DNA of 64,000 bases, from positions 1,736,001-1,800,000 of the forward strand of contig CM031561.1 in assembly GCA_018466975.1 (NCBI GenBank), written 5' to 3'. Made by a program: the position numbers and the translations under genes. Shown here one piece after another: positions 1 to 12,181 of this stretch. Below the pieces are notes generated by a model. The model ran no database searches. It was not told the origin of the DNA and worked only from the letters and a program-made list of their open reading frames with translations. Every line of letters starts with the position of its first letter. Position 1 is the stretch's first letter. The DNA is from Sparassis latifolia (lineage: Eukaryota; Basidiomycota; Agaricomycetes; Polyporales; Sparassidaceae).

Positions 1-1863
1 GGTCGCGTCCCCAAGGCGGCGTTCTGCATGTCTTGTGCCCTTCGACAAGTGATGTACGAGTCCCATTCGAGTCGACGTCCATTTACCCCCTACCCCATCA
101 CGACTAAGTTGCAGGGTGTGTATTAGTGTCGCCACTTTATTTGTTCGCTCTCATTGACGCGTCTATCCTAGTCATCGCTAAGCACCTGCGTAGGGGAAGG
201 CAGGAGGATTCGCATGAATTCCTCCGCTATGCTGTCGACGCCTTACAGAAGTCGTGTTTAGCGGGTTACGGAACGTGAGTGGCTTTTTTCCACATCCTCT
301 TATACGTTTGCTCATCTTGTTGTACAGCAAAATAGACCACAAGCTGGCCGAAACGACGTGGGTCCACAAGATCTTCGGTGGCCAGCTACGATCTAGAGTG
401 CAATGCCTTCAATGTGGCTACAACAGCGACACATTTGACAGCATCCTCGACCTCAGCATTGATATCTACGGAGTCACCGGGTTGAAGGAGGCGCTGCGGA
501 AGTTCGTCGCCGTGGACCATCTAAAGGGCGCGGACAAATACAAGTGCGAGAAGTGAGTCCTTGGTCATTACCGTCTATCAATCACATCGTGACGGACATC
601 TACAGGTGTAAAAAGGCAGTGACTGCCGACAAGCAGCTCACGATCCAGCAGGCGCCCATGGTGCTCACCATCCACCTGAAGCGCTTCTCACCGATGGGCC
701 GCAAGATCGGTCACGTCATCAAGTACGAGGAGCATCTCTCCTTGCAGCCGGTGATGAGCGACGGGCAGCACGGCCCGTCGTATACGCTCTTCGGCGTGAT
801 CTCGCACGCCGGCAGTGGCCCTAACTCTGGACACTACTACGCGCATGCCAAGGGCGCGAACGGGCTGTGGTACGAGATGAACGACGAGTCTGTGGTTCGG
901 TACACGGGTGTTCCCACGAGCCTGAAGAACGCTTACATGCTGTTCTATGTGCGGGACCGTGGTCAAGCCCTCGAGGCCGTCCTGAATGCCCCCGCCCGAC
1001 CGCCACCACCTCTGCAGAAGGCGGGCATCATCGCGTCGATGAAGAAGAGGAAGGTCATCGAGAGTGACGATGAGGACGACGTCCCGAAGGCCAAGCGGCC
1101 GTCCATCAGCCCCCGCCTTCCATCACCACCGCCGTCGTCGCCGTCAGCCTCAACCTCGTTCATCGGGCCGCAGCTCCCTTCATCTCCAATCGGCTCTAAG
1201 GTGAAGGCCACAGAGGCAAAGCAACAGACTGGCGATCCACAGGCGGAGCGCCTCAAGAAGAAGATTGCCGCTGTCTCGCAGAGCCCAGGACTTGCCCTTC
1301 AGAGTTTCGTCCAATATGACGAGAGCGATGATGACATCGGTGAGAAGGTGGAGGATGTGGAAGTTGGCGGTAAGAAGGTGGACAAGGAGGACGCCGCTGA
1401 GGAGACGAAGAGCGATGCAGCCGAGTCGCAGGAACCCGCATCCTCAGCTGCGGCGCCACTTTCGACAGTGTCGCCGCCAGAGCGTACGCGATTATCGCCG
1501 TTGCCACCACCACCACCATCACGGAAGTCTGCGATCTCCGCGTCCGTCCCCACTTCGAGCTTCTACGGGACCCCATCGGGGAAGTCGTCCTCCAGCAAAA
1601 AACGGAAGTCACCCGAGCCCGACCACGACGACGATGACGATAGCGACAGATCACTCCACAAGTGGGCGCGCACGCCATTGTCGCCCGGGCTCTCGTACTC
1701 GAGCTCAGCGAGGGAGCGGCGGGACTCGGCTCCCCGGCAGTCGGGCGGGTCTGGCGCGGGCTTCAACCCGTACAGTGGCCGGATGAGCAGCAACCTGCAG
1801 CGCAGGGAGAGGGATCCGCCGATTCATCGATATGGGCGGCAGAGGCGGCGGTTTGCCGTTTAG
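1..1863 (+). CDS. Ubiquitin carboxyl-terminal hydrolase, USP36/UBP16-like (5' truncated)
   Basis: A cysteine protease of the USP family that removes ubiquitin from proteins; the closest resemblance is to nucleolar USP36/USP42 and fungal UBP16. Exons read as 1-115, 172-274, 328-552 and 606-1863, all in frame, giving about 566 residues. The catalytic cysteine box lies upstream of the window. Visible are the FCMSC segment that follows it, the [11 protein letters not shown] box, a zinc-type pair of CxxC motifs (CLQC and CEKC), the LTIHLKRF box, and the histidine box [12 protein letters not shown] followed by NDESV. The C-terminal ~250 residues form a low-complexity tail with acidic blocks and basic KKRK-type stretches, consistent with nuclear or nucleolar location. 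Convergent with the PP2C gene. The family is secure; the exact orthologue is inference. Confidence 0.93.
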
Positions 1864-2131
1864 GGCGCGGTGAGGTGCTGTGGGTCTGTAGTAAGGACTC
1901 TAGGGGACGAGGCGGGTATCTTATTTTTTTTTCATTGTATCACACCTGCGGATAGAGCATTCGCCGTGTTCATTTGCATTTTTTTGCTGAGATATTATCT
2001 TCTCGTGTGCTCCGTTGAACTACGTGCGGATGGTCACATCTTTGACTTCGTGTACGACTTTCCTACCCTGAAGAGTGGCAGCGTCTCAAGAAGCCCGTCA
2101 TAAATAAATGCTCTACATGTCCGTGTGTAAA

Positions 2132-3935
2132 CTACAATTTTGCCTTCACCGTCCCGCCCGCGGCGACCGCCGCCGCCTGCGCGTCGCCCTCGCGCCCCTC
2201 CTCCCACCACACGACCGACACAGTGACATCATCACGATAGCTGCGCGCATGCGGCGCGGGAATGCTCAGCAGGCGACGGAGGCGGCGCTCATCGGCGCCA
2301 CCAAACGCGTTGCGTATCAGGTGCGTGCCGACGTTCTCGTCCTCGAACGCCCACGCGCCGTCGCTCGGCGCGCTCCGGCGCGGGGCGCGGTCCTTGCCGG
2401 AGACGGTGGGCGCGCCACCTGTGGTGCGCACGAGGGCAGGCAGCGCGGACTTGGGGACGCGCCCGCGGAGCCCGGCGAGGTGCCCGCCGACGAGCGCGAC
2501 GACGTCCTCGGAGGAGAGCTCGTCCCAGAGGCCGTCGGTCGCGAGCACGAGGAAGCGCAGTGTCGATTTGGGCTTCACGTCCGCGTCCGCCGCAGAAGAG
2601 GCAGAGGGGAGGGAGAGCTTGCGGTGGGTGACTTCGGGGCGCGCGGTCACGTAGGGCGGGGTCTTGAGTAGGGAGGGCGTCGCACGCATAGGCTGGTCTG
2701 TGCCTTCGAAGAAGGCTTTGCTGAGCCTGTGGGGTGGTGATCGGTGAGTGGCGGTGAAGGCGGGGAAGAGAGGGCGCTCACACTTCCTGCACTTCTCGCG
2801 GCCACTTGTAGCGCGCGTCACCGAATGCGCGGCTAGGCTCGAGCCCGCCGAGGATGCGGCCATTCCTGATTACGACGTCTGCTTCGCTGGGCGGGTGTTC
2901 TGAGCGCAGTCTGCGCAAGTGTGGTCAAGGGAATGCTGAGCTGAGGACGAGATCGGACGCACCGCTTGAGCTCGTTGGGGTTGCGCCCGGTCTGGTCTTC
3001 TGAGAGAACCTCGACACGCCAGACGCCCTGGCCGTCCTCGGACTCTTCGTACACGCCGGCGACGGCGCGGCTGTCGCCCGTGCACGCGACGTAGAGATTA
3101 CTGTGAGCAGTGTCGATCATAGCGAGGAGCGCGCAGCTGCCTGTGTGATCCGCGAACGGCGTGAAGGGCGCGTCAGCGCGGAAGCGGGGGAGAGGACGGT
3201 ACCTGACATCGCGGGGAGCATGCTGGCCATGGCCATCGGGTGCTGGCTGAGGTCTGGGATCGCGCGCGTCTCTTTCGCGATTTTGTCGAGGTTCGCGGCG
3301 AGGAGCTGGAGGGGCGCATTGGTGAGCTCCGCGTCGAGGTTCAGGAAGGCGGTTTGGAGCGCAAGCGTGACGTGCTCTGGGTCCGCGTCGACTGGCAGCG
3401 ACGAGGACGCCGTGGGTCGGAGAATAGACTTAAGGCTCTGCCCAAACGTTGGCTGTGGCGGGGCCTTGAGTCGGGAGGAGAGTTCGAGGGTGACGGCGGG
3501 GATGAGGACCTTGGAGAGGAGGCGGGAGGTGTGCGGGCCGGCGTGGCCGTCCATAACGGCGAAGAAGAGGAGGTCGCCGGGGGCGGAGGGGTCTGCGGCG
3601 TCGCGCTGCATGATGGCGCTGTCGTTGGCGTCCTCGATGGGGTCGTTGGACGCGAGGAAGGCGGTCGCGTGCTTCCAGACAATGCCGTCCGGGCGAGTTG
3701 CGCTGCTGAACGCGGCGTGGGCGGCGAGGCGGGCGTCGGCCTGGTCCTTGGAGATAAGGGGGAAGGTGCGGGTGAGCATGGCGGGCTTGCCGTCGGGCCC
3801 ACGCTCGCGGACCTGGAGGTCGAAGGATTCTTGGGATGGGCGGGCGTAGTACCACCTGTAGAAGACGTACGAGGGCGCACCGACGAGGACGGCGGTGCCG
3901 ATGACGGGTTTCCAGGCGCGCCTGAGCATCTGCAT
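2132..3935 (-). CDS. PP2C-type protein phosphatase, Ptc5/pyruvate dehydrogenase phosphatase-like
   Basis: Mn/Mg-dependent serine/threonine phosphatase, probably the mitochondrial enzyme that reactivates pyruvate dehydrogenase (yeast Ptc5, animal PDP). Exons 3935-3203, 3140-2963, 2910-2782 and 2726-2132 join to 544 codons. Visible are an N-terminal hydrophobic anchor (GTAVLVGAPSYVFY), the metal-binding box FFAVMDGHAG, the CTGDSRAVAG box, the GRILGGLEPSRAFGD box typical of the PDP branch, and LATDGLWDELSSEDVV. I start at the first ATG in frame (3935). An arginine- and alanine-rich stretch upstream stays open to about 4082 but has no ATG, so a longer targeting peptide encoded through an upstream exon is possible. 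Convergent with the deubiquitinase gene, about 270 bases apart. Confidence 0.9.
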
Positions 3936-4618
3936 GTCGCGCAGACCGAGTGCGTCGCGGGCTGGCGGCACACTGGCTCTCGCGGGAAGACGCAGAGTCC
4001 GTGGGCGCGCAATGGCGGAACCGTGCGATCGAAGACGGGTAAGTACTGCCTGATCCACGTTAGCTTCGTCTACACGTGGCAAAATAACCAGAATTCACTC
4101 AAGCAAATGCTGTAGTTGGGTATAGGCCGCGTTTGCTGCACTTCTGCAGTGTATTTCGTCGCCGGCGTCGGGTGCAATTGCTATGTTTTTGTCGCACGAG
4201 CACAACACGAGCACGACCGTCACGTCGCACAGGCGCTGCCACGTGATGAAGCACATTCGGGGTAATGCTAACGCTCGCCGCCGCTGAGTGGGCAGTGCTC
4301 TCACTTCTCAGACTCCAGTCAAGATAAGCGCATCTCTTTCACGCGTTGCTCTCCTCGACATAGCATTAGGTGACTTGTAATGTGCAGAAAACCTGCACAC
4401 ACAGCGTACGACGCGCGGTGCATGGGCGCACGCGGTCGACCGCCGTGACCGACGCACCCCGCCCGCGTTTCATAAGCGCAGGCCCGTATCCGAGCCAGAA
4501 CTCCAATTGATCAATCTATCTTTCCATCCCCATATATCGCGCTGACAAAGCTCTGCATCGACCTCCTATACGCTCCTTCACACGTTGGTCCTCTCTTTGG
4601 TCCTCCCCTGCAGCAGCC

Positions 4619-5779
4619 ATGTCTCAAACCCAAGTCACCACCGTTGTTGACGACCAGTCGCCCGAAATTCTCTATAACGGCCAGTGGAACGACGTCTTAA
4701 ATGACTCGGCAGCGTTCGACAACAGTCTCAGCCAGGCCGTCGAGCCTGGCGCGACGTTCGACTTCCAGTTTCAGGGTGAGTTGCTCCGTCCATCATGTCA
4801 AAGAGTGCTTTATTCCAACTCCCATCAGGTACCGCCATCTACGTGTATGGTGCAATCCAGAGCGGGACCACCGCCGTCGCCGCAAACTACTCCCTGGATG
4901 GATCAACCCCGCAAACGGGCGTATCTTTCGACACCTCGAGCCAGGACGCCAATCAGGTCATGTTCTACAGCGAAGGCGGGCTGCATAGCGTCAACCACAC
5001 CCTCCACGTAGAAGTCATCTTCGCCAACAGCACAAACCCGTATTACCTCGACTACATCGCGTTCGTCCCCATGTCCACAGCCTCCAGCAGCGCCGCCACC
5101 TATACCACCCTGCCCCAGCCCACCTCCTCCCTACGCGTCATCGTCCAAACGACGTCGAGCACGCCCGTCGGTGCGATCGTCGGCGGCGTCGTCGGCGGCG
5201 TGGCGGGGCTGCTCATCCTCGCGCTCGCCGCCTTCTTCTTCTTCTTCCGTCGCAGCGGCGGCGGCCGTACTTTTACAAGTCCGCCAACTCAGGGGAGATA
5301 CTTGACCAGGGTTCGCGGCGTCCTTTCCCCATTTCAATCCCCTTGTTGCTCACCCGTTCTCCTTGACAGAGGTCAAGCCCTTCGACGCGTACCCGCCCCC
5401 CACCACCGTCGCCCTAACTTCCTCGGGCACCCAGTCCGCCCCCACCTCGGCACCACCTGGCCTGGGCAGCGTCGACGACGGTTCGCACTACTCGTCGGGC
5501 TCTGGCTCTGCGAGCGCGCCGCGCGTGCTCAGCCTCGCGTCGGGCTCCGAGGGCGCCTCCTCCTCCACACACGCGTTCTCGAGCCCGAACCAGCCGCGCA
5601 GCAAGGCCGCGGAGGCGGGTCTGCTCTCCGTCGCGCGGCCCGCGACGTACCACGCGGACTCGGGCGTGCGCTTCGGGTCGGCGGGGCAGGGCTCTTCATC
5701 GACATCCTCTGCTGCCGTGCACGCCATACCCGAGGCAGACGTCCCGGCGGACGTCCCGCCGATGTATTCGGAAAACTAG
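4619..5779 (+). CDS. Single-pass membrane protein with extracellular jelly-roll-like domain (basidiomycete type)
   Basis: Exons 4619-4775, 4829-5266 and 5370-5779 give 334 residues. Residues about 1-150 look like a secreted domain with several N-glycosylation sequons (for example NHT, NST). They are followed by a serine/threonine-rich stalk, a transmembrane segment near GAIVGGVVGGVAGLLILALAAFFFFF, a basic RR stop-transfer and a low-complexity cytosolic tail ending PPMYSEN. No signal peptide is obvious at the N-terminus. This layout is common in Agaricomycete proteins of unknown role; function not known. The second intron uses a weak GTACTT donor. The intronic sequence just after it could also read as protein in another frame, so that boundary is less certain. 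A decayed copy of its last exon lies about 900 bases downstream. Confidence 0.75.
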
Positions 5780-6673
5780 CGGCTGTGCCTGTGGAGACCG
5801 GAGCCATCACTTGCGGGTGGTGCACTGTTGAATGTTGCACGGTTCGGCTGGGTGCGATTGATTTGCTTGCTGGTTGTGGCTGCTTTAGACTGGATTTAGA
5901 AAAATGAGCGCGAGGGGCCGATGCGGGGCGCGCTGCAAGAGGCGGTGCGTAGGGGTGTCCCGCGCTGCGCGCGTAACGAGACGTGCTGCGTCCTGTTGGA
6001 AACGTTGGTCCTGTCCTTACGAGGTCGGGATGGGGGCCCTCCCGTGGCATGCATGTCTGGATAGAAACGGCCAGGATAATATACATATGCGTATTGTAAA
6101 TTGGCTCATCCACTAATTTTCATCTAGATTGAAGTATTGTACCACCCCTCTGCTTCACGCCGTCTGATACTAACTTAGTGCCGGGCGTGCAGTCAAAAAC
6201 ACGCAGTGATTTGTCGAGGCGTCTTCGAGTCTCTTTCTGTCAAAAAAGAGGCAGGGTACACAGCAACGAGGATGCCGTTCAGGCGCGCTCGGAAAGACAG
6301 GTGTTCGACCGGAAAAGGCAGGTCTTGTGGTGCACAATTGAATTACTCCTTCGAACCGCATGGTTGTAACCGACGGACACTCCCTCCCAATCGCCGTCAA
6401 GGCGGGCTATGTTGATATCGTCCTAAATTCTGCGGGTCGCTTTGTGGTATTGCGTGTTGCGGGTTGCAGCTTGCTGTCGAGCGTTGGATTGGATTTCGAT
6501 GCGCGTTTGGCTAGCTCATATTCAAGGAGGCGAGGTCTCTGGATATTGATGTAAATGTCAGGCTTTCTGCAGACTTCCTGTGCTGCGGCACAAAATTTAT
6601 GTCTGCAACCGGGGTTGTGCTTGCCAGGCAAGGTCCGTCTTCTCTTTTGCAGCAGTGCGTGCTGGTATTCGGT
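5780..6673. other. Intergenic, no gene seen
   Basis: Between the membrane-protein gene and the remnant of its copy. Only short unsupported open frames are present, including a long antisense frame at 5529-6113 that mirrors the real last exon. No repeat or RNA gene recognised. Confidence 0.5.
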
Positions 6674-7161
6674 GGCAGAGGTCAAGCCTTTCCTGCTTCC
6701 CGTGCAGTCGAGCCTCACGCTTCTGACGACGACGCAGGGCCCTGCCGCATCTATCTCGTATATCTCTGCGATACCGACACTTGCACGCGGAGCAGGCAGC
6801 AGGTCGCATAACCCATCGCCGCGCCTGGCGAGCGTCCCTAGGCTACCTCGACGCGAATTGCTGGACGCAATAGTTCTCGGGCCCAAACCAGTCGCGGAGC
6901 AAGACTGCAGAGGCGGATCTGCTGTCGGTCATGTCTCCTAATGAGGCGTCGACCTCAGACCAAACGCCGCGCCAGCCGGAGCCCGCAGTCCAAGAAGTCC
7001 CAGGTGGATCCTCGCCTGTGTGGTTCCCCCCCAATACCACGACCTTCCATGAAGAATTGGGCATGCTTTTCCGACAAGGATCGTCTGGCCCTGTACTCGT
7101 ACAATGGGAGGAGAACGTGCCGACCGAAGTTCCGCCCCGGCCCTTGTACATGGAAGGCTAG
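6674..7161 (+). pseudogene. Decayed copy of the last exon of the 4619-5779 membrane-protein gene
   Basis: The stretch begins with an acceptor-like cag followed by EVKPF, exactly as in the last exon of the upstream gene. It later carries FSGPNQSRSK..AEADLLSV, matching FSSPNQPRSKAAEAGLLSV, and ends VPTEVPPRPLYMEG against DVPADVPPMYSEN in the intact gene. A TAG stop sits directly before the FSGPNQ block, and the earlier part is only readable in another frame. No copy of the first two exons (extracellular domain and membrane segment) is visible. The likeliest origin is a tandem duplication that lost its 5' part. Expression as a shorter protein from an ATG at 6931 cannot be excluded but seems unlikely. 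Confidence 0.65.
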
Positions 7162-7962
7162 GTATCATGGCTGTTTCTTGTTCCGGTGGTGTGTCTTTTT
7201 GCAGGATAGTAGAGCCTCTCTGCTGAGGTCCGTTTCTTCCATGGTTGGCGTTTGTCCTCTATGTCATTATCGTTCACAATCCGAGGACATGGGCTTAAGA
7301 CGTCCACGACCGTGTCAAGAGAGCATAGCATGGTCATGGCAGTGCGCAGCATCTTCCTGAGGAGCTCTCGTAGGCAGTCTCAGTTGTCTGACGGACACAC
7401 CGGCCCTTTTTGTGCCAGTCGAGAATATTTGCATTTCGAGAAGGAGTTCTTGTGATATCTACAGATTGCGCCGAGTGGTGGCACAGGCGTTCCAGATCTG
7501 GAGGAATCTGGAAGTCGAACTGGTTTGGTCACGGTTTGTTCGGTTCGAGTTTCTTATCCGAGTCACATCGAGATCGTCGCTTGCGTTGAACGTCCACGGT
7601 CGACGTCGTTGTGCTCACACTTCAGTGCGCAACACACTCTGCAGCAATTCCAGCCCCCCCTCCCAAAGCCCCGTATCGCTGAACACTGAGAAAGTCAGAC
7701 TCCGGTGTGATCGTTTCCAAAGCAATTTCTCACGACAGTGCCACAAGGGATATTCAGCCGCGTCGAAGATCTCGCTATACTCGCACCGACGATGGAAGAT
7801 ATTCGACATTTAAGTCGCGAAGCCTCGGACAGTCCATCAAGATCCAGCTCGAGCAGAATCGGTGATCTGCGCCGCAGCACTGGCAACGTGAGTGAAGATA
7901 TGTTTGACAAAGCAAACATCGTGTCCTTAAGTTTTGCTTTGTGATTTGAAAGGCCGCGGGGC

Positions 7963-7971
7963 CATATAAAG
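7963..7971 (+). promoter_or_regulatory. TATA-like box before the 8010 gene
   Basis: CATATAAAG lies about 40 bases before the ATG at 8010, in the position expected for a fungal TATA element with a short leader. The 0.8 kb upstream of it holds no recognisable gene. Confidence 0.45.
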
Positions 7972-8009
7972 AGTGCCCTTCAACGCAGCAGCAACAACGC
8001 TTTGCACCC

Positions 8010-9026
8010 ATGTCTCACTCAGTGCCTCCATCTCCAGACATGCTAGCCGCCCACGGTATCAAAGTGCGCGACTTCGCGTACGAAAGTACGCTCCCCCCGA
8101 TAAAGTCCGTTCCCTACATCCCCCTTCAAGTACAGCCAGGCATCGGAGGACCGACGCTGTTAAAGCGTTTCAGGATTTCCCGTGAAGAGGATTTAGTGGA
8201 TAACGAGCCTTACGTCCGGCGCATGTTTTGCACAGACTCGGACGCAATGCCTGGTGAGCGCGAGCAGACATATGAAGTCAAGAAACCTCAGCCCTTACAA
8301 CGTGTGGACACGGAACCCGTACTCTCGGAGCCACAATCGAAACGCGCGATGGCGTTCGCCGTCCTCCCTGTGGGGCCAAGCCACGATCCGTATCGACCAC
8401 CGCCGTCGACACCTCCGAGGCCACCGTCTCTGCATATATCCACACAGAGCCCCAATCGAATAGGGCCGCAATACTTTCCCTCCCTGTTCCAGCCGGGCCT
8501 GCAGGACCCCTCCCAGGACTCGGAGGCGTGGATCGACACGCCGCTGGTGACCCCCAACGGCTCCCTGCAGTTGCCTGTGGCCGATAACAGCGCGATACCC
8601 GCGTCGCAGCTCGACACGAACTCACAGTTACCCGCCCCGGAATTGTTCTCCTACTCCCAGCTAGGGTTCTCTCCTGAACGCTCGCAGATACCCGCCTCAC
8701 AGGCGGAGGCGTCTCAAGGACCTGTCAATTCACCGCCATACCGAATTGTGGCCCCACAGACATCTTTCGTTGCGGACAACGCCACCGTCCCGACCACGCC
8801 ACCGAGTGGCCCGGCCCCAGCGACCCCGCGTATGTCCCCGATGGATGTAGACGGCGATGACGATAATTTGTCCGGAATCCAGCCCTCGCGATACCAATTG
8901 CGCAGTAGAACCCGCCAGTCACCCCATCGTGGACGAGTTACCAAGAACTCCCCGCCCACGAGTCGCAAGGGCCGATCATCGGGTTCACGACCGCCCGGCC
9001 AGAAGAGATCAAAGGTCGGTTCCTGA
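8010..9026 (+). CDS. Proline/serine-rich hypothetical protein
   Basis: A single uninterrupted frame of 338 codons with a well-placed ATG and a TATA-like box upstream. The protein is predicted to be largely disordered. It is rich in proline, serine and glutamine, with short imperfect repeats around IPASQ (at least three, with variants such as LPAPE). The C-terminus is basic, with RSRTRQSPHRGRV and an SRKGRSSGS-to-KRSKV stretch resembling a nuclear localisation signal. No enzymatic domain is recognised. A nuclear or DNA-associated role would be a guess from the basic tail. Convergent with haspin. Confidence 0.7.
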   Translation: MSHSVPPSPDMLAAHGIKVRDFAYESTLPPIKSVPYIPLQVQPGIGGPTLLKRFRISREEDLVDNEPYVRRMFCTDSDAMPGEREQTYEVKKPQPLQRVDTEPVLSEPQSKRAMAFAVLPVGPSHDPYRPPPSTPPRPPSLHISTQSPNRIGPQYFPSLFQPGLQDPSQDSEAWIDTPLVTPNGSLQLPVADNSAIPASQLDTNSQLPAPELFSYSQLGFSPERSQIPASQAEASQGPVNSPPYRIVAPQTSFVADNATVPTTPPSGPAPATPRMSPMDVDGDDDNLSGIQPSRYQLRSRTRQSPHRGRVTKNSPPTSRKGRSSGSRPPGQKRSKVGS

Positions 9027-9542
9027 GTGCATCTTTCGGGCGACAGGTAGATGAGTCGGAGGGAGTTTTGATGTAGCAGGGAGAAGTCAAGTGGGCTGTA
9101 GGTTGTGAAGTCTGCCACCATTCGTTTATTGTTGCACGGCTGGACGTTCCCGATTGATTCGCGTGTACGTGTTCTCTGTCGAGTTGCTGTTGTCCGAGTG
9201 TTCACAGTGTTTTTCTAAGTTCCATGTATCCGCCTCGTTGTATTGCCGCCACATGTTATACCTAGGAGCCACCTCTGGATATTTATCATACCGGGTTCAC
9301 AAGGCTAATTAGAGTACTTGCACCTGGTAAATTTATATTAGTGGATACCTTTGCCTACCCTCTGTTGGCCGGGCCGCATGCAGGATCAACAGTGACAAAA
9401 GATAAATAGCTCTTCGACTGTCTCATGGTATGTATAGATATGTAGGCAAACACTGAAGCCACCCCGGAAGCTGGATATACGAGGTATCAGGCATGACAAA
9501 CTGGGAGACGGCAGGGAGTTGAACAAACGGGCAACGCGCACA

Positions 9543-12181
9543 TCACCTAACCCACCCTCTCCCTCTCCCGAACTGCACCACCTCTGCGGCGCTTCGTGGC
9601 CCCGCAGTATCGGACATGGCCACCTTGACGGGCGCTGGGGTCTTCCGCCTGCCCTTGCGCCCGGCTGGCGGGGGCTTGCTCGATGCGAAGCAGCGGCCGA
9701 GCATCTCCTCCACGTCCACTAGGCACTCGTAGCATTCCTGTTCTGTGAACATTGCTGAGGCAGGCGCAAGAGTGCTTTTGCGGGAGACTGTCGGAGCGCG
9801 AAGCTTCTTGGAGCGCAGGAGTTTTCCTGCGAGGTAGTGCAGCCACTGTACATGAAATGTCAGTGGATCAAGCATTACGTGTATAATAAAAACCACCAAG
9901 GGGACACACCATGACGTTCGTCAATGGACGATAGTCCTCCCACGAGTTACCGTTGTGTGCCCTCATCATCCGGTAAACATCGAACTGATAATCTCCTGGT
10001 TAATGAGCGTTGAGAAGCTGACCGTCCGCCATATGCTCTCCCAATCAGCGCACCTTCGCCTTCAAATATTTCTTCGTCAAACGGTGTCCATTGCACATCG
10101 CTGGCATCGCCACTAGAGTTCATGCGAGCGAGACCAAGATCTATCACGGTGGCCTGGATGCCATGGCCCTCGTGGTCCATTGAGAGTTTCTTCGATGCAG
10201 CTCGCCGCGCTGGCCGAATGGCGGCAGGCAGAGTCTTCACTAAGATTTGGCCCCAGTGTAAATCTCGATGCTATATTACAAAGGATATTTCCATGCATCA
10301 GCGGCGGCTGAACGGGAGGCGGTGATGCGGTTACCTCGAAGTGAACAAGGTCTTCTGCCTCTGCGAGCGCACGGGCGACTTGCCAGAAGAGGCTACATGC
10401 CTGCCTCCAGCCAATCTTGGACGCTGTCTCAAACGAGAATGCCTCCAAGTCGGGGCCGCCATTCGGAAGTACAATGATGGCGTACACCTGAGAGACCGTG
10501 AAGGAATCTTGAAAGCATTCAGCCAAGCTAGGTATAACTTCAAGGAAGGAAAACCCACCCGGTCTAACACTTTCACTTCCCTTCTTCTCGTGATACTGGT
10601 CCCAGAGGCTGAGTAACAAAGATGGGTATTTCCCGCGCACGACGTACGTCCGGAGGAGCTTCACGAAGCCCGTGCAAATCTCTCCCATCGCACGTGTCAC
10701 GATAACCTCCTTCAGTACGTCCTTCGAATCGCTGGGGGCAGGTGACTCTACGTCGTCGTCCATAGTAGCCTTGGTGGCGTGGCCGACCTCGTCCCTCAAC
10801 GGGATTACCTTCAGGACGACATCCCCGATGCCGAACACCTCGGAGTACGATGCCTCGCCGATCTTTTGAAAGTGAGCCTTGGCAGCCAGAGGCGTCTGCA
10901 CGATCGGGTCGAACGGGAACATCTCGATGAATGCGGAGAACTCGTGCGGCATCGTCTGAGAGCACTCTGCGAGCAGGGGCTGGAGGTACTCCGGCGGGGC
11001 GGACGTGTGCACATCCGAACCTGCGCCCGCAGAAAGCGCTGCGGGCGAGAGGTCGAGTTCAGAGAAGTCTAGCGAGAGATCGAAGTCTGTCGGAGTTGTG
11101 GGCGATGGCGGTGAAGGGGGAGCGGGAAAATATTTGCTCGTCCAGGCCGGTAGCGGATAGGTGTCAGCTGGCGCAGTTTAGCATGGGGGGAGGGTAATAC
11201 TGGGATTGAGAATACGGGCTGGCCCTGGCTGGGTGTCCAATGTATGAAGTCGGGTGCCGGTGCCGGTAAAGCAGCAGCGGTAACTTTGGGGGCAACAGCG
11301 AAGACAGTACGGTTCAAAGGCCGTCGCTCTGGTATACGCATGAGTGTTTCAGGTGGCGATGAGGATGAGGACGGTGACGAGATGACTTTGGCGCGGGCCC
11401 GACCTGCCGCTGTAGGTGCTGTGTGTCGTATCGCGCGTTCTTGTATCCGTTGAGCGGTTGCAAAGCTGTGGAGTTTGGCTACTGTTACTTCGTCATCGTC
11501 GCTACCAGATTCGTCTGATGAAATCACGATTGCCCTAGCTCGTTTCGGAGGCTTGGGAATAGAGACAATCTCTTCAGCATTCGAAATGTCATGAATGTCG
11601 ACATTTGGCAGAGCAGTCCCTTTTATCTTGACAGCCTTCAACTGCAACGCAGGTAGCTTGTTGATCTGCACATCAGATCTGGACACTCTCCTCTCTTGGC
11701 TCAGGCGGCGACCTTGAGCGTCCAGCACGACGATGTCAACATCAATAAAGGGAGAGTTCGGCATAAATGGAGTCCCTCTGGAAATGAGTGCTTTGCGCTT
11801 CTTCCTGAGATTGGGAGCAATTGCCGGAGAGCCTGGGACATTCGCGGGGAATAGCCCTAACGGGTGACGGACGGATTTGGAGATCTTAGCAGCTCTGATA
11901 TTTGCGGCTTTCGGAGACGCCTTCTTCTTCTTCTTCGCAGCTGGTGTAGGAGCATTTTTCCTCTTGAATTGCGGAGATGGTATAGGAGAAGAAATTATTG
12001 GTTTCTTCCGATGTCGGGGTATCGGTTGCGGAGACGGAGATGAGGAAGAGATTGTCTCATTTTCCGACGCCCGGTGGCTTGTGATCGTCGTCTTGATATC
12101 TCCCCGGTCTTCTGTGACATTGACGATGCGATGCCCGCGTCGTCCGTACGCATAGACCTGCTTCGTCCTGGCACCCAGCAT
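9543..12181 (-). CDS. Haspin-like serine/threonine kinase
   Basis: Haspin phosphorylates histone H3 threonine 3 in mitosis and guides the chromosomal passenger complex. The N-terminus reads MLGARTKQVYAYGRR, followed by a long basic, serine-rich disordered region with lysine runs. The atypical kinase domain shows KIGEASYSEVFGIGDVVLKV (glycine loop and lysine), HFE joined across an intron to HRDLHWGQILV (catalytic loop), and VIDLGLAR, where haspins have DxT/DYT instead of DFG. DYQFDVYRMMR and NVMWLHYLAGKLL follow. Exon ends read at 10335/10271, 10054/9995 and 9910/9845. Near 11110-11130 the frame must shift by one base between RYRPGR and the PPSPPSPTTPTDFD block, and I found no intron that explains it. 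Divergent from PSF2, 288 bases between start codons. Confidence 0.88.

Noticed and set aside
3936..4082. Longer N-terminus for the PP2C gene
   Set aside because: The upstream frame begins at TTG, not ATG; kept only as a remark because the sequence looks like a targeting peptide.
5267..5330. Extra juxtamembrane residues (YFYKSANSGEILDQ) in the 4619 gene
   Set aside because: They need a frameshift; the in-frame solution places them inside the second intron, although its donor is weak.
5529..6113. Minus-strand frame over the end of the membrane-protein gene
   Set aside because: Arginine/proline-rich shadow of the real exon; no start context or homology signals.
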